10,224 bases of DNA, from the NCBI GenBank assembly GCA_913044145.1, contig CAJWOD010000034.1:1-10224 (forward strand), written 5' to 3'. The DNA is from an uncultured Nitrospina sp. GTDB lineage: Bacteria; Nitrospinota; Nitrospinia; Nitrospinales; VA-1. Within the stretch, counting starts at the first letter, position 1, and each line of letters starts with the position of its first letter. Both the position numbers and the translations under genes were made by a program. Shown one piece after another: positions 1-7,522 of the stretch. Under the pieces are notes generated by a model that saw only the letters and a program-made list of their open reading frames with translations, ran no database searches and was not told the origin of the DNA.

Positions 1-990
1 GCTACACGGATTGTAATAGTTGGCGACACGGGAACGGGTGAGAGAGCATACGCACCCGGGTTTATGGCAGTACAAAAAGCTATGCGCAAACAAAACGCAG
101 ATGCCTTGCTTCATCTTGGAGATTTTGTTTACCAACCCGAATTTTTTCCAACGTCTTGTCCTGACCGTTATGTTAAAGAAATCAAAGAGACTCTTTCTAA
201 CCCATATCCAATAAAATTATTTGTTGCGGGTGACAACGATTTGCCACCCAAAAAATGGAAACCGAAAGCTTCAGGGTGTTGGGACAAAATTGATCCTCTC
301 GACTCCGGATTCGACACACCCGGACCTCGTGCAATGGAAGGGACACGGGTGATTGGCAATGCCATAATTGGTGTTATCAATAATTACCCTTGGAGAGATC
401 CTACTTCCTGGCTTGCTCCCCGAATTACGGAAGCCAGAGAAAAAGGGATGTGGGTTATTCTCGCCGTTCATGAGCCTGCGATCACCACGGCTTGGTATAT
501 AGAGAAGCGTAATACGGTTCTTAAACAGTTGAATGCCTTGAAACCTGATCTGGTTCTATCAGGTAATCAGCATTCTTACGAACGTTTTCATCCAATGAGT
601 TCTGTTGAAGAAGGTGTTTTTGAGATTGTGCAATCCGTGTCGTCACAATATCGTAGCGGTGAGGGAACAATGCATATTGTCTCGGGTGGAGGGGGTGCAA
701 CCTTTAAACCTTTTGCCGACCAGCAAAATAAAAGAAAGCATATTGCACCGAAGGATGTTTTTAATGCGCTAGCTAAGAGAGCATTGATGAATCATTTTAT
801 TACTTTGGATGTTTCAAAGAAAAAACTTGAGGGTAAAGTTTGGCGTATATGTGTTTCGGATGATCCTGATGATGAATGGGATCCAAGATGGAAGGCAGAC
901 AAAAATTTTTGGAAATCCATTCCGTTGGAATGCGACGGCAAGTCAGAAGAAGTTAGCGTTTACGAAACGTTTAGTTTATTAAGGCAATAA
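1..990 (+). CDS. Calcineurin-like (purple-acid-phosphatase-like) metallophosphoesterase, 5'-truncated
   Basis: The frame is open from base 1 (ATRIVIVGDTGTG...), so the start lies left of the window; the internal ATG at 64 falls after the first metal motif and is not the start. 329 codons are visible. Metal motifs appear in family order: GDTG (codons 8-11), GDFVY (40-44, the GDxxY form of purple acid phosphatases), GDND (77-80, in place of GNH[E/D]), VHEP (156-159) and GNQHSYER (188-195, in place of GHxHxYER). Probable role: binuclear-metal hydrolysis of a phosphate ester; the substrate is unknown. The GDxG and GDxxY ligands are intact, but the GNHE and first GHxH His positions are substituted, so the second metal site is unusual. 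Whether the protein is exported cannot be judged without the N-terminus. It converges on mdh, with 52 bp between the stop codons. The family call is firm; catalytic activity is inferred. Confidence 0.85.
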   Translation, partial: ATRIVIVGDTGTGERAYAPGFMAVQKAMRKQNADALLHLGDFVYQPEFFPTSCPDRYVKEIKETLSNPYPIKLFVAGDNDLPPKKWKPKASGCWDKIDPLDSGFDTPGPRAMEGTRVIGNAIIGVINNYPWRDPTSWLAPRITEAREKGMWVILAVHEPAITTAWYIEKRNTVLKQLNALKPDLVLSGNQHSYERFHPMSSVEEGVFEIVQSVSSQYRSGEGTMHIVSGGGGATFKPFADQQNKRKHIAPKDVFNALAKRALMNHFITLDVSKKKLEGKVWRICVSDDPDDEWDPRWKADKNFWKSIPLECDGKSEEVSVYETFSLLRQ

Positions 991-1042
991 AGTCTCTTTT
1001 GGACTCTAGAACAATCTATCTGCCTGAGGGATGATTAGTTTT

Positions 1043-1996
1043 TTAGTTCGATGTAGCGAGAATAGCATCTATTTCATCGCAGGTCTTTTTAACATCTTGT
1101 GCGGACTTATCCAGTGCTACTTTTTCTTCATCTGTCATTTTCAATTCGATAATTTTTTCAATTCCATTAATTCCCATCATAACAGGCACGCCGAAGAAAA
1201 TTCCGCTCCAACCATACTCACCTTCTAGATAAGCGGTACAGGGAAGAATGCGACGTTTGTCTTGCAAAATAGCTTCAATCATTTTAACAACTGAAGAACC
1301 AGGCGCATAAAAAGCACTACCTGTTTTCAATAAGGAAACGATTTCCGCGCCACCTTTTCGTGTGCGTTCTACCACACGATCTATTTGTTCCTTGGTCATC
1401 AATTCGGTGATTGATATCCCCGATACCGAGGTGTAACGAGGAAGAGGCACCATGGAATCGCCATGTCCCCCTAAAACCATGGCATCCACATCAACCAGAG
1501 AACAACCCAACTCCAGTGATACGAATGTTCGCAAACGTGCTGAGTCTAGTACGCCAGCCATGCCAATAATTTTATTCTTTGGCAGGTTGCTTGTTTGTTT
1601 TGCCATGTATACCATCGCGTCGAGTGGATTTGATACAACGATGATGATGGGATCACGGGAATGCTCCATGACCTTCTCGGTCACTGATTGCACAATTTTG
1701 GCATTGGTAGCAAGAAGATCTTCGCGGCTCATTCCCGGTTTGCGAGGCAAGCCAGCGGTGATGACCACGACATCGGAGTTTGCAGTTTCTTTATAATCGT
1801 TGGTTCCAGTTACCAAACTGTCAAATACTTGAAGACAGCTTGATTCTTGAAGGTCCAAGGCTTTTCCTTGAGGAACTCCTTCAATAATATCAATGATCAC
1901 TACATCGCCGAGATTTTTATAGGCGGTTAGCTGAGCAACCGTCGACCCGACTTGACCCGCACCAACGACCGTGATCTTTTTTCTTGTGCTTGACAT
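1043..1996 (-). CDS. mdh: Malate dehydrogenase, NAD-dependent, LDH-like type
   Basis: Cytoplasmic TCA-cycle enzyme interconverting malate and oxaloacetate. 317 residues, usual for the LDH-like bacterial MDH class. Seen: Rossmann GAGQVG (residues 12-17) with Asp36 ending the second strand (NAD preference); the substrate-loop segment PRKPGMSR (84-91), whose Arg85 marks malate rather than lactate specificity, plus Arg91; VSNPLD (121-126); GMAGVLDSAR (145-154) with Asp151 and Arg154; and GGHGD (176-180) with catalytic His178. The ATG at 1996-1994 is preceded by GAGGAA (complement of 2002-2007), a good ribosome site. It lies 114 bp downstream of icd on the same strand, and no convincing promoter is seen in the gap, so read-through from icd is plausible. 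No truncation or missing catalytic residue. Confidence 0.97.
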   Translation of the reverse strand: MSSTRKKITVVGAGQVGSTVAQLTAYKNLGDVVIIDIIEGVPQGKALDLQESSCLQVFDSLVTGTNDYKETANSDVVVITAGLPRKPGMSREDLLATNAKIVQSVTEKVMEHSRDPIIIVVSNPLDAMVYMAKQTSNLPKNKIIGMAGVLDSARLRTFVSLELGCSLVDVDAMVLGGHGDSMVPLPRYTSVSGISITELMTKEQIDRVVERTRKGGAEIVSLLKTGSAFYAPGSSVVKMIEAILQDKRRILPCTAYLEGEYGWSGIFFGVPVMMGINGIEKIIELKMTDEEKVALDKSAQDVKKTCDEIDAILATSN

Positions 1997-2017
1997 AGCA
2001 GTTCCTCATATGAAAAT

Positions 2018-2034
2018 AAACCTGCATCAGGTTT
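2018..2034. promoter_or_regulatory. 7-bp perfect dyad in the mdh leader
   Basis: AAACCTG-CAT-CAGGTTT is a perfect 7-bp inverted repeat around a 3-base centre, 22 bp upstream of the mdh start codon and just before its ribosome site. It could be an operator for a dimeric repressor, or a small hairpin in the icd-mdh transcript. No regulator family is recognised. The symmetry is certain; the function is inferred. Confidence 0.4.
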
Positions 2035-2050
2035 GACTTGTTATTTGTGG

Positions 2051-2096
2051 AGGTTATTTTTGGAGCTCCGAAAGGGAACTCCAAAAACCCCAACCT
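2051..2096. other. Long imperfect hairpin between icd and mdh
   Basis: AGGTT(2051-2055), TTTTTGGAG(2057-2065) and TCC(2067-2069) pair with GGA(2075-2077), CTCCAAAAA(2079-2087) and AACCT(2092-2096) around the loop GAAAG. That gives 17 bp, broken by one C/A mismatch and one 1-by-4 internal loop. It lies 14 bp past the icd stop. In the icd direction the 3' arm is not followed by a T-run, so it is not a standard intrinsic terminator. It may partly terminate, stabilise or be processed in the icd-mdh message. The structure is seen; the role is a guess. Confidence 0.45.
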
Positions 2097-2110
2097 ATCC
2101 AGCCGGTTTA

Positions 2111-4336
2111 TTAATTTAAGCTTTCCAATATTGAATTGAATGTTGCACTTCGACGCATAGCCTTTGCGACTTTTTCAGGGTCTGTTCGGTAATAACCACC
2201 AATATCCATGGCTTGACCGTTGGTCGCATTCAATTCACTGATGATAGCATCTAATTTGGTTTCAAGTTGTTCAGCGACCGGAGTAAACTTTGTTTTAAGT
2301 TCAGCATCGTCATCTTGAGCCGCTAATTCTTTCGCCCAGTAAAGTGCTTCGTAAATATGGGTGCCTGCGTTATCCAATTCTCCTACCTTACGACCCGGGG
2401 ATTTTTTGTTTTCCATTAATTTTCCGGTTGCTCGGTCCAAAGTGTCTGCAAGCACCTGTGCTTTGGTATTATTTTTGTATCTGCTAAAGTGTGCCAGAGA
2501 TTCTGAGAGGGCTAGAAATTCACCTAGAGACTCCCATCTTAAATGCCCTTCTTTAACAAACTGTTGAACATGTTTGGGAGCAGAGCCACCCGCACCAGTT
2601 TCAAAAAGACCGCCACCTGCGATAAGCGGAACGATTGACAGCATTTTTGCGCTGGTTCCCAACTCGAGAATCGGGAACAAATCGGTCAAGTAGTCACGAA
2701 GAACATTGCCCGTGGCACTGATGGTGTCTTTGCCTTCTTTTGCGCGTTGAAGAGAATGTTTCATGGCATCGACAGGAGCCATGATTTGTATATCCAATCC
2801 ATTCGTATCATGGTCTTTCAAGTAAACGTCTAATTTTTTAATTAACTCTGCGTCATGCGCTCTGTCTTTGTTCAACCAGAAGACAACCGGTGTCTCAGAC
2901 AATCGAGCTCTAGTTACAGCAAGCTTAACCCAATCTTGAATTGGAATATCTTTTACAATACAACTTCTGAAGATATCTCTCGTTTCAACGGGTTGCTCAA
3001 TCAAGGTATTACCAGCGCCATCGACAACTTTAATAGTTCCATTACCAGGGGCTTCAAAGGTTTTGTCGTGTGAACCGTATTCTTCAGCTTTTTGGGCCAT
3101 TAGGCCAACATTGGGTACGGTTCCCATCGTAGTTGGGTCGAATTCGCCGTTTTCGCGACAGAAATCAATGGCTGATTGATAAATACCCGCGTAACTGTCG
3201 TCTGGAATAAGGGCTAAAGTATCATGCTCTTTACCATCCGGGCCCCACATTTTACCTGAGGTTCTGATTGAAGCCGCCATGGAAGCATCAATGATGATAT
3301 CGCTTGGAACATGCAAATTAGTGATTCCTTTATCAGAATCGACCATTGCCATGGTGGGGCCATTATCCAAACACGTTTGAAGATCTGCTTCGATTTCTTT
3401 TTGTTTGTCTTCTGGCAAACTTTTGATCTTTGTGTAAACATCGCCTAAACCGTTATTTGGATTAACGCCGATTTCCTTAAAAGTGTCGGCATGTTTTTCG
3501 AAGGCTTCTTCAAAAAACACGGTAACGCAGTGCCCAAAGATAATCGGATCCGAAACTTTCATCATTGTGGCCTTCATGTGTAGAGAAAATAAAACACCCT
3601 CGTCTTTGGCTCTTTGGATAGAATCCTTCATGAATTGCCGTAAAGCCTTAACACTCATTTTAGTCGCGTCTACAACCGCTCCCGCATCAAGTTGAACATT
3701 CTCTTTTAAAACCTTCGTACTTCCATCATCACCAACAAACTCTATCTTGGCTTTTCCAGCAGATGCATCAGAAATGGTCACTGATTTTTCATTGGAACGA
3801 AAATCATTGCCGTCCATAGAAGCAACATTTGTCTTTGAATCTCTTGACCAGACTCCCATTTTATGAGGATTGCTCTTGGCATAATTTTTAACAGAAGTCG
3901 CTGCGCGACGATCTGAATTGCCTTGTCTCAAAACGGGATTTACCGCGCTACCCTTACAAACATCGTATTTGGCTTTAATTTCTTTTTCTTCATCTGTCTT
4001 TGGGTCTTCAGGGTAATCAGGGAGGTCGTAGCCTTGTCCTCTTAGCTCATCAATCACGCCTTTTATCTGAGGTACGGACGCACTGATGTTGGGCAATTTA
4101 ATAACGTTTGCATCTGGTTTCAGAACCATTTCACCCAACAATGCCAAATCATCGGGCTGTTGTTGTTCCGGTTTCAATCTTTCAGGAAACTGAGAAATGA
4201 TTCTTCCGGCAAGAGAGATATCCATGGTACCAACATCTATCCCGGCTACCCCAGTAAATGCTTGAATAATTGGTAAAAAAGAACCACTTGCTAGTTCAGG
4301 GGCTTCGTCAACTTTGGTGTAAACTATATCTGCCAT
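2111..4336 (-). CDS. icd: Isocitrate dehydrogenase, NADP-dependent, monomeric type
   Basis: Oxidative decarboxylation of isocitrate to 2-oxoglutarate with NADP, in the cytoplasm; TCA cycle. 741 residues, the usual length of the monomeric (IDH-II) family and unlike the ~420-residue dimeric enzymes. Isocitrate-binding segment GSAVNPVLRQGNSDRR (129-144). Residues at the positions I recall from the Azotobacter vinelandii monomeric enzyme are present: Lys255 (in MKATMMK), Tyr420, metal ligands Asp350, Asp548 and Asp552, and NADP-contacting His589, Arg600 and Arg649. The ATG at 4336-4334 has AGGAAGA (complement of 4341-4347) in front. mdh follows on the same strand. The upstream side is a 390-bp spacer with a consensus -35 box and a dyad that may control it. 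No sign of damage. Its product is the signal read by PII proteins, whose modifying enzyme GlnD is encoded divergently. Confidence 0.98.
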   Translation of the reverse strand: MADIVYTKVDEAPELASGSFLPIIQAFTGVAGIDVGTMDISLAGRIISQFPERLKPEQQQPDDLALLGEMVLKPDANVIKLPNISASVPQIKGVIDELRGQGYDLPDYPEDPKTDEEKEIKAKYDVCKGSAVNPVLRQGNSDRRAATSVKNYAKSNPHKMGVWSRDSKTNVASMDGNDFRSNEKSVTISDASAGKAKIEFVGDDGSTKVLKENVQLDAGAVVDATKMSVKALRQFMKDSIQRAKDEGVLFSLHMKATMMKVSDPIIFGHCVTVFFEEAFEKHADTFKEIGVNPNNGLGDVYTKIKSLPEDKQKEIEADLQTCLDNGPTMAMVDSDKGITNLHVPSDIIIDASMAASIRTSGKMWGPDGKEHDTLALIPDDSYAGIYQSAIDFCRENGEFDPTTMGTVPNVGLMAQKAEEYGSHDKTFEAPGNGTIKVVDGAGNTLIEQPVETRDIFRSCIVKDIPIQDWVKLAVTRARLSETPVVFWLNKDRAHDAELIKKLDVYLKDHDTNGLDIQIMAPVDAMKHSLQRAKEGKDTISATGNVLRDYLTDLFPILELGTSAKMLSIVPLIAGGGLFETGAGGSAPKHVQQFVKEGHLRWESLGEFLALSESLAHFSRYKNNTKAQVLADTLDRATGKLMENKKSPGRKVGELDNAGTHIYEALYWAKELAAQDDDAELKTKFTPVAEQLETKLDAIISELNATNGQAMDIGGYYRTDPEKVAKAMRRSATFNSILESLN

Positions 4337-4427
4337 TTTTTCTTCCTATAAAAATTTTAAATTAATCAATTTGTTATTATAAATATTAAAAAACCATAGA
4401 AAAATCTGGTAAGCGCCATTAAATTAT

Positions 4428-4449
4428 GCTTATTAGGAGACGAATAAGC
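4428..4449. promoter_or_regulatory. 7-bp perfect dyad overlapping the icd promoter
   Basis: GCTTATT (4428-4434) and AATAAGC (4443-4449) form a perfect inverted repeat with an 8-base spacer. It covers the proposed -10 element and expected start point of the icd promoter, where a repressor operator is expected. No known operator consensus is recognised. Confidence 0.4.
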
Positions 4450-4474
4450 TAAAATATAACTTGTATATTGTCAA
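4446..4474 (-). promoter_or_regulatory. Candidate sigma-70 promoter for icd
   Basis: Read on the minus strand, TTGACA (complement of 4469-4474) is a perfect -35 box. At 17 bp spacing it is followed by TAGCTT (complement of 4446-4451), which matches only three bases of TATAAT. The transcript would start near 4439, giving a leader of about 100 bases before the icd ATG at 4336. The strong -35 and weak -10 would suit a regulated promoter. Confidence 0.45.
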
Positions 4475-4524
4475 GCAAATTTGGATGGGACAAAAATCAT
4501 ACTTTGTGGTTGATTTCCCCCATC

Positions 4525-4576
4525 AGAAGTATTTCCCCTTATTTATTCTTTAGCCTCTCTGACTCTAGAAGTATTT
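4525..4576. repeat. Two direct copies of AGAAGTATTT, 42 bp apart
   Basis: AGAAGTATTT occurs at 4525-4534 and again at 4567-4576. The start-to-start distance of 42 bp is about four turns of the helix, which would put two bound protein copies on the same DNA face. It may be chance in AT-rich DNA. A role in icd or glnD control is speculative. Confidence 0.25.
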
Positions 4577-4729
4577 GCGCTCAATGAATGCTTTAATGTC
4601 ATTTGCTTCCCGACGTAAAATTTAATGTATATGTGAAACTGTAGTTTGGTTCTTATAAGGGGTCAACTTGTATTTTATAAATAATTCTTTATCCTCATAG
4701 GTTAAGTATCTATTATCTCAACCCTTTTG

Positions 4730-7438
4730 ATGAATACACTGACTAACGATTACCGACTAGCAATGGATTTTACTACTTTAGAGAGCATTCCCGAAGATCC
4801 CAGGAAACGTTTGACCTATTTCCAATCCTTTAAAAAATTGATTCAAATTGAAAAGGAAAAGATTAAAGATTGGCACCGTTCTGGAGCAGGCGGATGGGAG
4901 GTAATTCAATCACAAACCAATTTAATCGATGAGGTGGTCCGACACATTCTTCTTTCTATGACCCAGTTGGAACAATATAAATCCAAATTGGTATTAGAAG
5001 ATTTTTGCCTGATTGCGGTAGGAGGTTATGGGAGAGGGGAACTCAATCCACTTTCCGACATCGACCTACTTTTTTTACTGCCACCAAGGCCAAAGCTTAT
5101 AACCGAAACCTTTATTCAAGATGTTTTATCTGTGTTATGGGGATTAGGTATTGAAATTGGTCACAGTTCGCGCACTATCAAAGATTGCATTAAGCTGGCC
5201 AATGAGGATTTGACTATAAAAACATCGATGATCGAAACCCGGTTCTTGATGGGCGATCAAACCCTTTATGACCGTTTTACAAACTCCATTAATAAAAATG
5301 TTCTGCAAAAGGGTGTTAAAAAATTTTTAAATTCAAAGTTAAAAGAAAAGTACACACGTTATGGGAACGATGAGGGGGTTGTGTGTCACCCGGAGCCGGA
5401 CATCAAAAATGGCCCCGGTGGATTGAGAGATTACCACAATGCCCTTTGGGCGACGGCAGTTCGGTTTGGCGTAAATTCTTTTAGGGAGATCGAGGGTGCT
5501 CAGGTTATTTCTCCAAAGGAAATTGAATCTTTATATAACTCGATAGATTTTACTTTGCGTGTGCGAAATGAATTACATTATTTGACAGAAAAAAAGACGG
5601 ATGTTCTATCTCGGGAAATCCAAAAAGATCTTGCTGCAAACCTAGGCTACCTTGTTTCCTTTGATGGGCAACCCGTTGAGGACTTTATGCGCGATTATTA
5701 TTTGCACGCTACTAATATCTATAACTTCTCAGAAAATCTTTTTGAGCATTGTCTTCAGACTAAACAACCTTTCATGCAGGTTCTTACCGAGCTAACGAAA
5801 AAATCTTTGGGGAACGGATTCAGCATCTCAGGTTCGATGCTTATATATGAAGGAGACCAAAAAAATGATTTTCAAAAGGATAAATCCCTTGTCCTGAAAG
5901 CTTTGGGGCTTTGTCGTAAATATTCCATTTCACCTAACTACCAACTTCGAAGGCAATTAAGGTTGCACAAAAAACTAATTGTTGCCGAACATATGAAGGG
6001 AGAAGAAGTCAGAAACTTTCTTTATTCAATTCTTGGAGATAGCGACTCGCATAAAACCCTGAGATTAATGCATGAAACGGAAATTCTGGAACAAGTGTTG
6101 CCGGAATTCGGATTGGCTCATTGCAAGGTCAATCATGATTTTTATCATCACTTTACAGCAGACGAACATTCGCTACGTATCATCCGGTTTCTGGAGGAAC
6201 TAGAAGCATCGATATTGACCAACCCTACAGACCTAGCTCTTTTATATGAAGAATTTTCGCATAAAAAAACACTAAAATTCGCAGCACTTTTACAATCTGC
6301 CGGAACTCTTTCAGATATGGATGGGGAGTCTGGTTTGGAGGGGTTTATAAATCTCATCAGTGAGAGATTGTATTTGCAAACAGAGGAAAAAGAGTTGCTA
6401 GAATTTTTGATAAAGAACATTTATGAAATGGTAGATACTGCTTTGCATCAGGATATCCACCAACCGAAAGTAATCCAGAAATTCGCTAAAACAGTGATAA
6501 ACCATCAACGGCTTACGGCATTATATCTTTTCAGCTTTGCAGAATTACGTGCCGTTGCGCCTGGGACATTAACGGCTTGGAAAAAACTCTTGCTCTCTGA
6601 GCTTTATGAACGCACTTTAAAATATCTTAGCGATCCGGAATCCCTGGAGCAGTATCCACAAGCTACAAGGGTGGGTGTTTTCAAGGCGCTGCATGGCGAA
6701 TTACCCGCTGCTGATATTGAATCCCACCTTCGGCTTATGCCTGAAGACTACCTAATGACCGCATATTCTGAAGAGGTGGCTTTGCATATAAGATTGATCC
6801 GTTCGCTAAAAGACAAACCTTTTATATTACATCACGAATTTAATGAAGAAGGGAAGTTTCATAACCTTACACTATCGTGTGTTTCTGGGCAGGAATCGTT
6901 CAAAAAACTGGTAGGTGCCTTAACAGCAAAAAGCTTAAATATTCTGGGAGCTCATATCTACTTAAAGAAAGATGGATATGTCATAGTCTCAGTCCAAGTT
7001 GAAGAAAGCGATATTGCAAAGGGAGGTAATTTTGAAATCTGGAAAGAAATCAAATCAAATTTAGCAAAATTGTTTTCGAAAGAAACTAATTTAAAAAATA
7101 TGATGCGTTCGCGTACCCGTTATGCGAATGAGAAAAAGGGCTTAGATAAAGCCATCGTTCCGCGAGTTCAAGTGGAAAGAGAAACCACAGGCACTTTTAC
7201 TATTATTCGTGTGGAAGCCCGCGATCATATGGGGATGCTTTATAAGATTGCATCTGTTTTTGCAGATTTTGGCATTCTTATTCACCGGGCAAAAATTTCT
7301 ACTCAAGGAGATCGAGGTATCGATGTATTTTATGTTTCGCTGAAAGATCAACATGTCACTTTCAACAAGCTTATGAGCCAGTTCAAAGCAAATATGATCA
7401 AAATATTAATGATCGAAAGACTTGAAGACGTCCCCTAA
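4730..7438 (+). CDS. glnD: PII uridylyltransferase GlnD with a degenerate HD (uridylyl-removing) domain
   Basis: Bifunctional sensor enzyme: it normally adds UMP to PII when glutamine is low and removes it when glutamine is high. 902 residues from the ATG at 4730 (E. coli about 890). Domains, numbered from this Met: nucleotidyltransferase with GGYGRGELNPLSDID (98-112; Asp110 and Asp112 metal ligands) and IKNGPGGLRD (225-234), both intact; a middle helical region; HD-like domain about 463-625; ACT1 about 713-758; ACT2 about 828-872 (RDHMGML, then GIDVFYV). In the HD domain only DEH (478-480) survives. The usual LLHDIxKG is LLQSAGTL (520-527), and the later His and Asp positions are replaced as well. 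Transferase activity is expected; uridylyl removal is doubtful. A TTG directly upstream (4727) is an alternative start. Neither start has a clear Shine-Dalgarno site. No PII gene is visible here. Confidence 0.93.
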   Translation: MNTLTNDYRLAMDFTTLESIPEDPRKRLTYFQSFKKLIQIEKEKIKDWHRSGAGGWEVIQSQTNLIDEVVRHILLSMTQLEQYKSKLVLEDFCLIAVGGYGRGELNPLSDIDLLFLLPPRPKLITETFIQDVLSVLWGLGIEIGHSSRTIKDCIKLANEDLTIKTSMIETRFLMGDQTLYDRFTNSINKNVLQKGVKKFLNSKLKEKYTRYGNDEGVVCHPEPDIKNGPGGLRDYHNALWATAVRFGVNSFREIEGAQVISPKEIESLYNSIDFTLRVRNELHYLTEKKTDVLSREIQKDLAANLGYLVSFDGQPVEDFMRDYYLHATNIYNFSENLFEHCLQTKQPFMQVLTELTKKSLGNGFSISGSMLIYEGDQKNDFQKDKSLVLKALGLCRKYSISPNYQLRRQLRLHKKLIVAEHMKGEEVRNFLYSILGDSDSHKTLRLMHETEILEQVLPEFGLAHCKVNHDFYHHFTADEHSLRIIRFLEELEASILTNPTDLALLYEEFSHKKTLKFAALLQSAGTLSDMDGESGLEGFINLISERLYLQTEEKELLEFLIKNIYEMVDTALHQDIHQPKVIQKFAKTVINHQRLTALYLFSFAELRAVAPGTLTAWKKLLLSELYERTLKYLSDPESLEQYPQATRVGVFKALHGELPAADIESHLRLMPEDYLMTAYSEEVALHIRLIRSLKDKPFILHHEFNEEGKFHNLTLSCVSGQESFKKLVGALTAKSLNILGAHIYLKKDGYVIVSVQVEESDIAKGGNFEIWKEIKSNLAKLFSKETNLKNMMRSRTRYANEKKGLDKAIVPRVQVERETTGTFTIIRVEARDHMGMLYKIASVFADFGILIHRAKISTQGDRGIDVFYVSLKDQHVTFNKLMSQFKANMIKILMIERLEDVP

Positions 7439-7522
7439 CCAAACCACCCTCGGTTGGAATTTGTCTGACTATTTGAAGCCTGAAAATTATTATTGAGAAA
7501 GAGCATTAGTGAGTTATAAATA

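Larger units (their letters stand above)
4337..4729. other. AT-rich divergent spacer between icd and glnD
   Basis: This gene-free stretch separates the two divergent genes. It holds the icd promoter candidate and dyad at its left, and two copies of AGAAGTATTT (4525-4534 and 4567-4576). ATTTCCCC also occurs twice (4513-4520 and 4531-4538). A clear glnD promoter is not visible; TTGGTT then TGTATT at 17 bp (about 4647-4675) is a weak possibility. No open frame with a ribosome site and no RNA gene was recognised. Confidence 0.5.

Noticed and set aside
64..66. ATG as start of the phosphoesterase
   Set aside because: The same frame is open to base 1 and encodes the GDTG metal motif upstream of this ATG, so the gene begins outside the window.
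991..1042. Bidirectional terminator between the phosphoesterase and mdh
   Set aside because: Only a 4-bp AGTC/GACT stem is present, without a convincing T-run on either side.
1452..1796. 114-codon plus-strand open frame opposite mdh
   Set aside because: It lies entirely antisense to a well-supported malate dehydrogenase and shows no recognisable domain. It is a shadow of mdh codon use.
6148..6420. GlnD HD region being a frameshifted sequence error rather than true divergence
   Set aside because: The frame continues unbroken through the region with GlnD-like residues on both sides (DEHSLR before, QPKVIQKFA after). Substitutions are scattered rather than in one block, so a frameshift pair does not explain them.
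7437..7458. Intrinsic terminator after glnD
   Set aside because: CCAAACC/GGTTGG gives only six pairs with a bulge and is followed by AATTTG rather than a T-run; too weak to list.
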